64,000 bases of DNA from an uncultured Eubacteriales bacterium (GCA_902491475.1 CABUHY010000005.1:1-64000); one strand, 5' to 3'. Positions 50,369-58,754 are shown, counted from the first letter of the stretch. The notes: generated from the letters alone by a model not told the origin. A program made the numbers and translations.

Positions 50369-51778
50369 TTATATCGTCGCAATTCTTATTGTGTTGGTGT
50401 TGCCTGTGGTGCCCGAGGTGCCGCCTGTTATGAGTATTCTGTCGCCCTCTTTAAGGTTAAAGGTCTTTTTAGCCATCTGCTTTGCCGTATAGAAAAGCAC
50501 CTCTATCGACGGATAGACCTCGCACATAACGGGAGTTACGCCCCATGACATTGAAAGCTGATGATAGGTCTTTTTGTTTACGGAAAGTCCTATAATATCA
50601 ACGGGCGGACGAAATCTCGATACCATTCTCGCCGTCATACCCGAAATCGAGCACACAACTATCGCCTTTGCGCCTATGTCCATTGCCATACCGCAGACCG
50701 AATGTGAAATTGCATCCATTTCGTTGCGTATACGAAACTCCGCATTTGCGAAACGCTTTTTGTAGCGTATATTCTGCTCCGTGTTTTCGGCAATTCGCGA
50801 CATAGCCTCAACCGTCTGCACGGGATATTTTCCCGCCGCCGTCTCGCCCGAAAGCATTACGGCGCTCGTGCCGTCGTAAACGGCATTTGCAACATCGGAA
50901 ATTTCCGCCCTTGTGGGTCTCGGGTTGGTTATCATTGACTCCAGCATTTCCGTTGCCGTGATTACCCTTTTACCGAGCATACGGCACTTTGTGATAAGCT
51001 CCTTTTGGATTGCGGGCAGCTCCTCATACGGGATTTCAACACCCATATCTCCCCTGCCTATCATAATGCCGTCGCAGGCGGAGCATATATTCTCAATGTT
51101 TTCAATACCCGCTCTGTTCTCAATCTTTGCAATAAGGCTTATTCCCTTTGCGCCGTTTTCGGCAAGGAAAGACTTTATATCCTCTATATCCTGCTTACAG
51201 GACACAAACGAACAGGCAATGTAATCAATGTCGTTCTTTATTCCGAAAAGCAAATCCGACTTGTCGTAGTCACTCAAATATTTCTGCTTGAGCACCTTGC
51301 CCGGGAAACTCATACTTTTTCTGTTTGAGATAACTCCGCCTGCGTCAACCTTGCAGACTACATCCTTGCCGTCGATTTTCGTAACCGTAAAAATCAGCAA
51401 GCCGTTGTTGACAAGAATTTTGTCGCCGACAGACATCTCCTTTGCAAGCTCCTTGTAGCTTACCGACACCTTAGTCTCGTCTCCCTCGACATCATCTGCC
51501 GTAAAGGTGAAGGCATCGCCCTCTTTAATTGTGCATTTTCCGTCCTTGAAAAGTCCTATGCGGTATTCGGGACCCTTTGTGTCAAGCATAATGGCAAGCG
51601 GCTTGTTTGCCTTATCCCGAACCGACTTCAAAAGGTCAATTCTTTTCTGCTGATCCTCATGCGTGCCATGCGAAAAGTTGAGCCTTGCCACATTCATTCC
51701 CGCAAGAAGCATTTGGTGCAGGGTTTCCTCGTTATCGCAGGCAGGACCTACGGTACATACAATTTTTGTTTTTCTCAC
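50369..51778 (-). CDS. pyk: Pyruvate kinase
   Basis: Glycolytic enzyme of 469 residues turning PEP and ADP into pyruvate and ATP. Motifs: RKTKIVCTVGPACDN start, ARLNFSHGTHEDQ, MLDTKGPEYRIG, SLIAKIENRAGIENI, MIGRGDMGVEIP and TATEMLESMITNPRPTRAE (in part). The C-terminal regulatory domain is present, but no extra PEP-utiliser domain follows. Start is GTG 51778 with AGAGGA six bases ahead. A 100-nt leader with an intrinsic terminator precedes it. Confidence 0.98.
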   Translation of the reverse strand: MRKTKIVCTVGPACDNEETLHQMLLAGMNVARLNFSHGTHEDQQKRIDLLKSVRDKANKPLAIMLDTKGPEYRIGLFKDGKCTIKEGDAFTFTADDVEGDETKVSVSYKELAKEMSVGDKILVNNGLLIFTVTKIDGKDVVCKVDAGGVISNRKSMSFPGKVLKQKYLSDYDKSDLLFGIKNDIDYIACSFVSCKQDIEDIKSFLAENGAKGISLIAKIENRAGIENIENICSACDGIMIGRGDMGVEIPYEELPAIQKELITKCRMLGKRVITATEMLESMITNPRPTRAEISDVANAVYDGTSAVMLSGETAAGKYPVQTVEAMSRIAENTEQNIRYKKRFANAEFRIRNEMDAISHSVCGMAMDIGAKAIVVCSISGMTARMVSRFRPPVDIIGLSVNKKTYHQLSMSWGVTPVMCEVYPSIEVLFYTAKQMAKKTFNLKEGDRILITGGTSGTTGNTNTIRIATI

Positions 51779-51814
51779 TGTTAATCCTCTTCTTTCTTTA
51801 ATGAAGAGCCTATC

Positions 51815-51949
51815 AAAAAAGGGACAAAACCGCAGTTCTGTCCCACATCATAAAATGACAACAGTATAAATAAGCCGACATCGGCCTATGACAGACTCCA
51901 CCACATATACTGCACGCATATTTTATCACGGCATATAATCGGTTGTCAA
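51815..51949 (-). promoter_or_regulatory. pyk promoter and switch-like terminator leader
   Basis: Promoter TTGACA (51944-51949), 18-bp spacer, TAAAAT (51920-51925). The leader from about 51913 has a closing stem CAGTATA / TATACTG (51906-51912 with 51862-51868) around a GCCGA-TG-TCGGC hairpin, then a terminator GGGACAGAAC / GTTTTGTCCC (51821-51844) and TTTTTT. TCTGTC inside the first domain can pair with GACAGA of the terminator arm as an antiterminator. No known riboswitch family was recognised. Confidence 0.6.
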
Positions 51950-52000
51950 TTTATATTATTATCGAAAATATCGCCGTGTATTCCCGTGATTTTATGTAAT

Positions 52001-52258
52001 ATAACAACCTCACGAAGCGCTTGCAAAATCAAAGATTTTGACCGTTTCGGAGAACGTTGAATGACTAAATTGCGGCTTTCGCCGCCGTCACTTCGTTCCG
52101 CTTGTGCTGTCGCACAAGGAATTTTTGATATAACAACCTCACGAAGCGCTTGCAAAATCAAAGATTTTGTCCGTTTCGGAGAACGTTGAATGACTAAATT
52201 GCGGCTTTCGCCGCCGTCACTTCGTTCCGCTTGTGCTGTTGCACAAGTAATTTATGAT
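52001..52258. repeat. Two-copy 129-bp tandem repeat with internal hairpins
   Basis: Units 52001-52129 and 52130-52258 are nearly identical. Each carries three palindromes: CAAAATC-AAA-GATTTTG, GCGGC-TTTC-GCCGC and CTTGTGC-TGTC-GCACAAG (TGTT loop in copy 2). No reading frame is convincing. It lies between ylmH and the pyk promoter; bases 51950-52000 show nothing else. Confidence 0.9.
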
Positions 52259-52271
52259 ACAACATCAAATG

Positions 52272-52982
52272 TCAGTACTTCTTCACTTCAAGCACAAGAC
52301 GGCCTTTTTTTGTGGTCTTGACCTCGCCCGAAAGGACAAATCTGCCGTAGCCCCGCACGCTTACAATATCGTTGTCGCCGACGGTTTTTGACGGAGAAAT
52401 CGTAAGTACGGAATTTACAAATGTCCGTTCCGCAGAAATAAGCTTAACAGCCTCGCTTCTCGACAGGTTGTACACAGCACCGATAAGCACATCAAGCCTT
52501 TTTGACGCCGCAAACACCGTAACGGATTCAAATTTTTCTGCGGTGCACTCGGGAACGGCGGAACGCTCCGATTTAACGCTTGTGCGGCGCACCCGTGTGA
52601 GGTTATCGCAGATATAGTCTGCAATGCCGTCAAGACAAATTACATATCCGCATTTTCCGTCAACGATTATATCGCCGACGGTCTCACGCTTAATACCGAG
52701 GTTCATAACCGCCCCGAGAAAATCGCGGTGGGTAAGCTCGTCCGCAAACTTTTCGTTAAACGGCTTTATTTTAACGCAGGTTATCGGAAAATCTTCGTTT
52801 GAAATGTCCTCCCCGAACCCTGCAACAACCCTTTCGGCACTGCCGTATCCGCCGTAAAGGACGCACGGAAGATACATCTTTTTAAGCTCGCTCTGTTCGG
52901 GCAGAGTAAGAAATTGAGAAAAGGTATTGTATCCCCTCTCGTAAGCTCTGTTGTAAAGTTCTTCAAATCTTTTTTCAAGCAT
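52272..52982 (-). CDS. ylmH: YlmH-type S4-domain RNA-binding protein
   Basis: Protein of 236 residues. The C-terminal S4 domain (about 175-236: SKRLDVLIGAVYNLSRSEAV, FVNSVLTISPSKTV, IVSVRGYGRF) follows an N-terminal RNA-binding region (FPITCVKIKPFNEKFADEL; THRDFLGAVMNLGIKRETVG in part). YlmH binds ribosomes and acts in rescue of stalled nascent chains. The start at 52982 (MLEKRFEELYN) is used because the in-frame extension to 53081 is repeat-derived. Its usual division-gene neighbours (sepF, divIVA) are absent. Confidence 0.9.
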   Translation of the reverse strand: MLEKRFEELYNRAYERGYNTFSQFLTLPEQSELKKMYLPCVLYGGYGSAERVVAGFGEDISNEDFPITCVKIKPFNEKFADELTHRDFLGAVMNLGIKRETVGDIIVDGKCGYVICLDGIADYICDNLTRVRRTSVKSERSAVPECTAEKFESVTVFAASKRLDVLIGAVYNLSRSEAVKLISAERTFVNSVLTISPSKTVGDNDIVSVRGYGRFVLSGEVKTTKKGRLVLEVKKY

Positions 52983-53013
52983 AATATCACTGTTCAGGCA
53001 TTTTTTCGAAATA

Positions 53014-53042
53014 ATGATACCATAAAGCCCGATATATCGCAA
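53014..53042 (-). promoter_or_regulatory. ylmH promoter at a repeat edge
   Basis: Minus strand TTGCGA (53037-53042), 17-bp spacer, TATCAT (53014-53019). The -35 box lies at the border of the truncated dispersed repeat, so the repeat appears to supply part of this promoter. Confidence 0.6.
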
Positions 53043-53140
53043 GGGATAGAAGCAAACAACGACGCCGTGCGAAGCACCCACAATTTTTCATTCTTCATTA
53101 TTCATTTTTCATTCGCCCGCACGGCGCTCGCCGTGCAAAA
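53038..53140. repeat. Structured dispersed repeat, truncated copy 3
   Basis: Matches the tail of copies 1 and 2: the AAGCAAACAACGACGCCGTG-type segment with GCGAAGCACCCACA, a heptamer tract (TTCATTC/TTCATTA/TTCATTT/TTCATTC) and a final hairpin GCACGGCG-CT-CGCCGTGC. The paired core and both end hairpins of the full element are missing. Confidence 0.75.
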
Positions 53141-53216
53141 GAAAAAAGGCACTCCGTAAGGAATGCCTTGTATAGATAAAACCGATTATCGCTTTGAGAA
53201 CTGAGGTGCACGACGG
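53120..53216 (-). pseudogene. Remnant of a second rpsI 3' end with its terminator
   Basis: Reading minus strand, 53215-53186 encodes RRAPQFSKR and a stop, the exact C-terminus of S9, followed by a copy of the rpsI terminator (53142-53170). Against the intact gene three of nine codons differ, all synonymously (GCT/GCA, CCG/CCT, AGA/CGA), while the downstream terminator block is almost unchanged. This looks like a scar of recombination with a diverged rpsI allele rather than a fresh duplication. Bases 53217-53290 hold a GGACC...GGTCC hairpin and no gene. Confidence 0.75.
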
Positions 53217-53309
53217 ACCTTGTTGCTTCGCAACGGTCCGATGATTATATTATCCGTTCGCTCTGCTTCGCATACCGCTCACGATGATAGGGCGCTCGTC
53301 GTACAAAAA

Positions 53310-53338
53310 GAAAAAGGCACTCCGTAAGGAATGCCTTG
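53310..53338 (-). terminator. Terminator of rplM-rpsI
   Basis: Stem GGCATTCC / GGAGTGCC with a TTAC loop, followed on the minus strand by TTTTTC. A second copy is at 53142-53170. Confidence 0.9.
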
Positions 53339-53353
53339 TATAGATAAAACCGA

Positions 53354-53752
53354 TTATCTCTTTGAGAACTGCGGAGCACGACGAGCGCCCTTGAGTCCGT
53401 ATTTCTTTCTTTCCTTCATTCTCGGGTCACGAGTGAGGAAGCCTGCCTTCTTGAGTGCGGGGCGAAGATTTTCGTCGTACTGAAGAAGAGCTCTTGAAAG
53501 GCCGTGGCGGATTGCGCCTGCCTGGCCTGTAACGCCGCCGCCTGCAACTGTGCAAACGATGTCGAATTTTTCTGTCAAGCCTGTAAGTGCGAGAGGCTGA
53601 CGAACAACGAGCTTCAATGTTTCAAGACCGAAATAATCATCGATGTCTCTGTTGTTGATTGTGATTTTACCTGTACCTGCATAAACGCGAACACGCGCAA
53701 CAGATTTCTTTCTTCTGCCTGTACCGTAAAAATAAGGTGTTGAATCGTACAT
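53354..53752 (-). CDS. rpsI: 30S ribosomal protein S9
   Basis: Protein of 132 residues with TGRRKKSVARVRVYAGTGKI at the start and the conserved C-terminal KKYGLKGARRAPQFSKR, whose last arginine reaches the ribosomal P site. Second in rplM-rpsI, 19 bp after rplM. Confidence 0.99.
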   Translation of the reverse strand: MYDSTPYFYGTGRRKKSVARVRVYAGTGKITINNRDIDDYFGLETLKLVVRQPLALTGLTEKFDIVCTVAGGGVTGQAGAIRHGLSRALLQYDENLRPALKKAGFLTRDPRMKERKKYGLKGARRAPQFSKR

Positions 53753-53771
53753 TTATTTTTGCCTCCCTTTC

Positions 53772-54200
53772 TTAAAATTCTCTTACAGTCGGCTGCTGTG
53801 CTGCATGAGGATGCTCAGCGCCCTGATAGATGTGAAGTCTTGTAAGAGATTTAGCTCCGATTGTGTTTGCGGGAAGCATTCCCTTAATTGCCTTTTTAAG
53901 TACGAACTCGGGCTTTTCAGCCATAAGAGTCTTGTACTGAATTTTCTTCATATTACCGATATAACCTGTGTGGTGGTAATACATCTTCTTTTCAAGCTTG
54001 TTGCCTGTAAGAACCATTTTTTCAACATTTACAACGATTACGAAATCACCGCAGTCTGCATGAGGTGCAAATGTGGGCTTGTGCTTACCGCGAAGAAGAT
54101 GAGCAGCTTCAGCAGCGATGCTGCCGAGTGTTCTGCCTTCGGCGTCAAGTACATACCAGCTACGGGTAATGTCGCCTGCTTTAGGCATATAAGTTGACAT
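53772..54200 (-). CDS. rplM: 50S ribosomal protein L13
   Basis: Protein of 142 residues (MSTYMPKAGDITRSWYVLDA). The ATG at 54200 has GGAGG ahead; an in-frame start at 54251 is in the leader. The short leader can form a CCGA...AATA / TATT...TCGG hairpin touching the ribosome binding site, in line with L13 autoregulation known for other Firmicutes, though this is inference. Confidence 0.98.
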   Translation of the reverse strand: MSTYMPKAGDITRSWYVLDAEGRTLGSIAAEAAHLLRGKHKPTFAPHADCGDFVIVVNVEKMVLTGNKLEKKMYYHHTGYIGNMKKIQYKTLMAEKPEFVLKKAIKGMLPANTIGAKSLTRLHIYQGAEHPHAAQQPTVREF

Positions 54201-54241
54201 AACTTTTTCCTCCGAATAATATTTTTCTTTATTGCTCGGAT

Positions 54242-54270
54242 ATGATACCACCTAAAAGCGATTAAGTCAA
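54242..54270 (-). promoter_or_regulatory. rplM-rpsI promoter
   Basis: Minus strand TTGACT (54265-54270), 17-bp spacer, TATCAT (54242-54247). Confidence 0.8.
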
Positions 54271-54429
54271 CCCATTTTTCGATATTTTTTAATGCACAAC
54301 GGTGTTATCTCACGATTTCGCCGTTTTTCTCCCGTTTTTATAATATTTACTCGTTTATTATTTTTCAAAAAATCCTCATTTGTGCATTTATCATAAATTT
54401 TATATGCGTAATTTGTGATTATTACATTA

Positions 54430-54539
54430 TTGACATTTATTGACATTTTGTGATAGCATAGGCATATCTGGTAATTTGTGCGGTAATATCAGCTTTACCC
54501 CGTTTTATGCCGTATTCGTTGCTGCGAATACGGTTTTTT
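54430..54539 (+). promoter_or_regulatory. Promoter and attenuator-like leader of the Na+-pump decarboxylase gene
   Basis: Two TTGACA boxes in direct repeat (54430-54435, 54440-54445); the first is 18 bp from TAGCAT (54454-54459). The RNA would carry a GGTAA / TTACC hairpin and then a full intrinsic terminator, CCGTATTCG / CGAATACGG (54510-54533) plus TTTTTT, about 40 bases before the start codon. This implies regulated read-through. No known riboswitch was recognised. The rest of 54271-54429 has no gene. Confidence 0.6.
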
Positions 54540-54581
54540 CATTACCGGAAAATACAATACTATTACGACAGGAGCAAAGCA

Positions 54582-55703
54582 ATGGAATTTTTGTACGGAA
54601 ATCTTCTTGAAATCCAATGGCAGCAAATTGTTATGTGGCTCATAGGCGGCGTGCTCATTTATCTCGCTATCAAAAAGAAAATGGAACCGACGCTTCTTTT
54701 GCCGATAGGCTTCGGAGCTATAATGGTAAACCTCCCGTTTTCGGGTGCGGTTTCGCAGGTGGTTGACGGCGTGCTCGAATCGGGTCCGCTGAGCACCCTT
54801 TACGATGCGGGTATCGCAAACGAGCTGTTCCCGCTTATACTCTTTATAGGTATAGGCGCTATGATAGACTTCGGACCCGTGCTCTCAAACCCGAAGCTTA
54901 TGATTTTCGGTGCGGCGGCGCAGTTCGGCATCTTCTTCACGCTCTGTATGGCGTCAATGTTCTTTGATATAAAGGATGCGGCGGCGATCTCTATTATCGG
55001 TGCGGCAGACGGTCCGACTTCCATCGTCGTTGCGATGAAGCTCGGCTCAAAGTACCTCGGCGCAATTATGGTTGCGGCATATTCGTATATGGCGCTCGTT
55101 CCCATCATTCAGCCTCCGGTAATCAAGCTTCTTACCACCAAAAAGGAAAGGCTTATCCGTATGCCTTACAAGCAGGCTTCCGTTTCAAAAACGACAAGAA
55201 TACTCTTTCCGATTATAATCACTATAATTGCGGGAATAATCGCCCCGTCATCGGTTGCGCTTATCGGCTTTTTGATGTTCGGCAACCTTATCCGTGAATG
55301 CGGAGTGCTCGACTCGCTTTCGGACACGGCGCAGAATGTTCTCGCAAACCTCATAACCCTCTTTCTCGGCATTACCGTCGCTTCACAGATGCAGGCTGAA
55401 AACTTCCTTAAAAAGGAAACACTTATGATTCTCGGTCTGGGTCTCATAGCGTTTATCTTCGACACCGCAGGCGGCGTTCTCTTTGCCAAATTCTTAAACA
55501 TATTCCTCAAGGAAAAGATAAACCCGATGATCGGTGCGGCAGGCATTTCCGCTTTCCCGATGTCGGGAAGAATCGTCAACAAGATGGGGCTTGCGGAGGA
55601 TAAGCAAAACTTCCTTCTTATGCATTCTATCGGCGTAAATGTATCGGGACAGATTGCTTCCGTAATCGCGGGCGGTCTTGTTCTTAACTTCTTTATGAAA
55701 TAA
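54582..55703 (+). CDS. Sodium-ion-translocating decarboxylase, beta subunit
   Basis: Very hydrophobic protein of 373 residues with about nine membrane segments, the Na+-pumping beta subunit of oxaloacetate, methylmalonyl-CoA or glutaconyl-CoA decarboxylases. Signature segments are IGIGAMIDFGPVLSNPK, IIGAADGPTSIVVAMKL, SYMALVPIIQPP and GISAFPMSGRIVNKMG. It couples decarboxylation of a biotinylated subunit to Na+ export. The ATG at 54582 follows AGGAG; an upstream in-frame start at 54507 lies inside the leader terminator. No alpha or biotin subunit gene is adjacent, so it must pair with distant subunits. Confidence 0.95.
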   Translation: MEFLYGNLLEIQWQQIVMWLIGGVLIYLAIKKKMEPTLLLPIGFGAIMVNLPFSGAVSQVVDGVLESGPLSTLYDAGIANELFPLILFIGIGAMIDFGPVLSNPKLMIFGAAAQFGIFFTLCMASMFFDIKDAAAISIIGAADGPTSIVVAMKLGSKYLGAIMVAAYSYMALVPIIQPPVIKLLTTKKERLIRMPYKQASVSKTTRILFPIIITIIAGIIAPSSVALIGFLMFGNLIRECGVLDSLSDTAQNVLANLITLFLGITVASQMQAENFLKKETLMILGLGLIAFIFDTAGGVLFAKFLNIFLKEKINPMIGAAGISAFPMSGRIVNKMGLAEDKQNFLLMHSIGVNVSGQIASVIAGGLVLNFFMK

Positions 55704-55718
55704 AAGGGGGAAAATCAA

Positions 55719-55907
55719 ATGTTCTTATATTTCAATCCGCACGCTTTTATAGACAATTTATATTATATGTTTTTCGGTATGCTCGGCATTTTCGTTGTAA
55801 TCGGAATTATAATCGCCCTTACATATCTTCTCAACTACATCTTTTCCGACAGCAGGAAAAAGGATAAGACAAAGGGCGAGGGTACAGACGCGACCGACAA
55901 AAAATAG
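55719..55907 (+). CDS. Small single-pass membrane protein, possible decarboxylase gamma (OadG-like) subunit
   Basis: Protein of 62 residues: one membrane helix (MFFGMLGIFVVIGIIIALTYLL) and a charged C-terminal tail (SRKKDKTKGEGTDATDKK). It starts 15 bases after the beta-subunit stop with an AGGGGG site. Size, topology and position match the gamma subunit that holds decarboxylase pumps together, but sequence alone is too short for a firm call. Confidence 0.65.
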   Translation: MFLYFNPHAFIDNLYYMFFGMLGIFVVIGIIIALTYLLNYIFSDSRKKDKTKGEGTDATDKK

Positions 55908-55923
55908 TCTCTGACAAAGCAAA

Positions 55924-55956
55924 GCCCGTGAGTCTCACGACTCACGGGTAATTTTT
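55924..55956. terminator. Convergent terminator after the Na+-pump genes
   Basis: Stem CCCGTGAGTC / GACTCACGGG with a TCAC loop (55924-55947) followed by TAATTTTTTT. It separates the pump genes from the converging citrate synthase gene. Confidence 0.92.
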
Positions 55957-55966
55957 TTGCTTTTTA

Positions 55967-57325
55967 TTATCTTTCGTCCAAGGGAAGATAAGTCTGATGC
56001 GAACCGACGCTCTTATATGCGGGACGGATAATCTTATCCGTGTTGATAAGCTCTTCAATCCTGTGTGCCGACCAGCCGACAACTCTCGCTATGGCGAAAA
56101 TCGGGGTAAACAGCTCAACGGGAATACCGAGCATACTGTAAACAAAGCCGCTGTAAAAATCGACATTCACGCTGACGCCCTTGTATATCTTACGCTTTGC
56201 GCCGATAACATCCTTGCCGAGCTTTTCGACCGCATTGTAGAGTGCGTAGTCGTCCTCCCTGCCCTTTTCTACGGCAAGAGCCTTTACGAACTCCTTGAAC
56301 ACCTGCGCTCTCGGGTCGGAAACGGAATAGATTGCGTGTCCCATACCGTAAATAAGACCTTTATTGTCAAACGCCTGCTTATCGACAAGCTTTTCAAGGT
56401 AGAACTTGACCTGTTCCTCGTCCTTGGTGTCGGCAACATTCTTTTTCAAATCGTTCATCATCTGAACAACCTTTATGTTTGCGCCGCCGTGCTTGGGTCC
56501 TTTAAGCGAGGAAAGCGCCGCCGCCATGGTTGAATATGTGTCCGAGCCCGACGAAGTGACAACATGAGTTGTGAACGACGAGTTATTACCGCCGCCGTGC
56601 TCCATATGCAAAATCAAAGCCGTATCGAGAACCCTCGCCTCAAGCTCCGTAAACTCCTTGTCGGGACGAAGCATACGAAGTATGTTTTCCGATATTGACA
56701 TATCGGGGTCGGGGCGGTGGATATAAAGGCTGTCGTTACATTCATAGTGATTGTATGCCTGATAAGCGTAAACCGAAAGCATCGGGAAACAACTGATAAG
56801 GCGCAGGCACTGCGTGAGGACATTTTCAATGCTTATGTCCGAGGCATTGTCGTCATACGCCGCAAGGGTAAGAACGCTTCTTGTAAGGCTGTTCATTATA
56901 TCCTTTGTGGGCGCTTTCATAATTACATCTCTTGTGAAGTTGGTCGGCAGCGAGCGCATACAGGAAAGAACCTGCGTAAACTCGTCAAGCTCAGCTTTAT
57001 TGGGAAGCTTTCCGAAAAGGAGAAGATAAGTTGCTTCTTCAAAGCCGAAACGGTTGTTTCCTCTGCCGTTGATAAGGTCTATAACATTTATTCCTCTGTA
57101 AGAGAGCTGACCTGCGCAAGGTATTCTTTCGCCGTCAACCTCCTTGAATGCGATAATTTCGGAAATTGTGGTAAGACCTGCAAGCACGCCCTTACCGTTT
57201 TTGTCCCGAAGTCCTCTTTTTACGCCGTACTCGTCATAAAGACCGACATCTATATAACCGTTGTCACGGCACATTTGGGCATGAATTTTGTTATAGTTTT
57301 CTATATCCTGTCTTGTCAAATCCAT
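55967..57325 (-). CDS. Citrate synthase
   Basis: Enzyme of 452 residues joining acetyl-CoA and oxaloacetate. Catalytic residues are seen in LHMEHGGGNNSSFT (His), GPKHGGANIK, YGMGHAIYSVSDPRA (His) and VNVDFYSGFVYSML (Asp). The N-terminal extension of about 70 residues is typical of clostridial forms; 2-methylcitrate synthase activity is a less likely alternative. GGAG precedes ATG 57325. With the decarboxylase next door, both act on oxaloacetate-related carbon. Confidence 0.95.
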   Translation of the reverse strand: MDLTRQDIENYNKIHAQMCRDNGYIDVGLYDEYGVKRGLRDKNGKGVLAGLTTISEIIAFKEVDGERIPCAGQLSYRGINVIDLINGRGNNRFGFEEATYLLLFGKLPNKAELDEFTQVLSCMRSLPTNFTRDVIMKAPTKDIMNSLTRSVLTLAAYDDNASDISIENVLTQCLRLISCFPMLSVYAYQAYNHYECNDSLYIHRPDPDMSISENILRMLRPDKEFTELEARVLDTALILHMEHGGGNNSSFTTHVVTSSGSDTYSTMAAALSSLKGPKHGGANIKVVQMMNDLKKNVADTKDEEQVKFYLEKLVDKQAFDNKGLIYGMGHAIYSVSDPRAQVFKEFVKALAVEKGREDDYALYNAVEKLGKDVIGAKRKIYKGVSVNVDFYSGFVYSMLGIPVELFTPIFAIARVVGWSAHRIEELINTDKIIRPAYKSVGSHQTYLPLDER

Positions 57326-57410
57326 GTCTTTTCTCCTTTCGGGTTAAGTAATTTATTTAATTATACTCCATTTTATCACTGAATTGGTTAAAATATTGTT
57401 AATTTTTGTA

Positions 57411-57450
57411 AAAAATCGGCAAGGACGATACGCAAAATCCGTCCTTGCCG
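57411..57450 (-). terminator. Terminator after metY
   Basis: Stem CGGCAAGGACG / CGTCCTTGCCG with a 12-base loop, followed on the minus strand by ATTTTTTA. Confidence 0.92.
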
Positions 57451-57470
57451 AAAATTCATATCTTTATAAA

Positions 57471-58754
57471 TCAGATTTTAGCCAAAGCCTGCTCAATATC
57501 AGCAATGATGTCTTTGACATTCTCAATTCCGACCGAAAGTCTTACAAGATCGGGTGTTACTCCGCACTCGATAAGCTCCTTGTCGGAAAGCTGACGGTGG
57601 GTTGAAGATGCGGGGTGCAAAACGCAGGTGCGTGCGTCCGCAACATGGGTTACGATTGCCGCAAGGCGAAGATTGTTCATAAACGCCTCTGCTTTTTCTC
57701 TTCCGCCCTTAACTCCGAACGAAATTACGCCGCATATACCGTTGGGCATATATTTCTTTGTAAGCTCATAGTCCTTGCTTGATTTGAGCCCGGGGTAATT
57801 GACCCACGCAATTTTATCGTTATTTTCAAGATACTCCGCAACCTTCTGTGCGTTTTCGCAATGTCTTTCGACGCGCACTGCAAGACTTTCAAGACCTACA
57901 TTGAGCAAGAATGAGTTAAACGGCGACGGGGTAGAACCGTAGTCTCTCAAAAGCTGAGCGACAATTTTGGTTATATATCCCGCCTTGCCGAAATCCTTTG
58001 CGTATGTGGCGCCGTGATAGCTTTCGTCGGGCTCGGTCATACAGGGGAATTTGTCGTTCTGATACCAGTCAAAGTTGCCGCTGTCAACGACACAGCCGCC
58101 TATTGTAGATGCGTGACCCTCCATATACTTCGTGGTCGAATGGGTAACGATGTCCGCACCCCACTCGAACGGACGGCAGTTTATGGGCGTCGGGAAGGTG
58201 TTGTCGACAACAAGCGGCACGCCGTGCTTGTGCGCTATGCGGGCAAATTTTTCAATGTCAAGAACATCAAGCGACGGATTTGCGACAGTCTCGCCGAAAA
58301 CAGCCTTTGTGTTGGGCTTGAACGCCTTTTCGATTTCCTCCTCGGAAGCCGTCGGGTCAACAAAAGTTACATCAACGCCTATTTTCCTCATTGTGACATT
58401 GAGGAGGTTGAAGGTACCGCCGTATATGGTAACAGAGCTTACAATGTGGTCGCCTGCGCCCAAAATGTTGATAAGCGCAAAGAAGTTCGCAGCCTGACCC
58501 GATGAAGTCAGCACCGCCGCAACGCCGCCCTCAAGTGCCGCAATCTTTGAAGCCACTGCGTCGTTTGTCGGGTTTGCAAGCCTTGTATACATATAGCCCG
58601 GCTGAAGGTCAAAAAGCTTTGCCATATCAGCCGAAGTGTCGTATTTATAAGTCGTGCTCTCGTATATAGGCAGAACTCTCGGTTCGCCGCTCTTGGGCTG
58701 CCAGCCTGCCTGCACGCATTTTGTCTCGATTGAACAATCGGGTACAAGTCCCAT
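57471..58754 (-). CDS. metY: O-acetylhomoserine sulfhydrylase
   Basis: PLP enzyme of 427 residues in the Cys/Met metabolism family that makes homocysteine directly from O-acetylhomoserine and sulfide. Start ETKCVQAGWQPKSGEPRVLP and YTRLANPTNDAVASKIAALE (in part), PLP lysine in THSTTKYMEGHAST, and length over 420 favour MetY over MetB/MetC. Homocysteine then goes to MetH (5.6-8 kb). It follows thrH on the same strand with a 38-bp gap. No SAM riboswitch is visible. Confidence 0.93.
   Translation of the reverse strand: MGLVPDCSIETKCVQAGWQPKSGEPRVLPIYESTTYKYDTSADMAKLFDLQPGYMYTRLANPTNDAVASKIAALEGGVAAVLTSSGQAANFFALINILGAGDHIVSSVTIYGGTFNLLNVTMRKIGVDVTFVDPTASEEEIEKAFKPNTKAVFGETVANPSLDVLDIEKFARIAHKHGVPLVVDNTFPTPINCRPFEWGADIVTHSTTKYMEGHASTIGGCVVDSGNFDWYQNDKFPCMTEPDESYHGATYAKDFGKAGYITKIVAQLLRDYGSTPSPFNSFLLNVGLESLAVRVERHCENAQKVAEYLENNDKIAWVNYPGLKSSKDYELTKKYMPNGICGVISFGVKGGREKAEAFMNNLRLAAIVTHVADARTCVLHPASSTHRQLSDKELIECGVTPDLVRLSVGIENVKDIIADIEQALAKI

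Noticed and set aside
52001..52258. CRISPR array
   Set aside because: Only two units, 129 bp each, with no short repeat-spacer pattern and no cas genes.
52983..53081. N-terminal extension of ylmH starting MGASHGV
   Set aside because: This stretch is the truncated dispersed repeat and the family start is at 52982.
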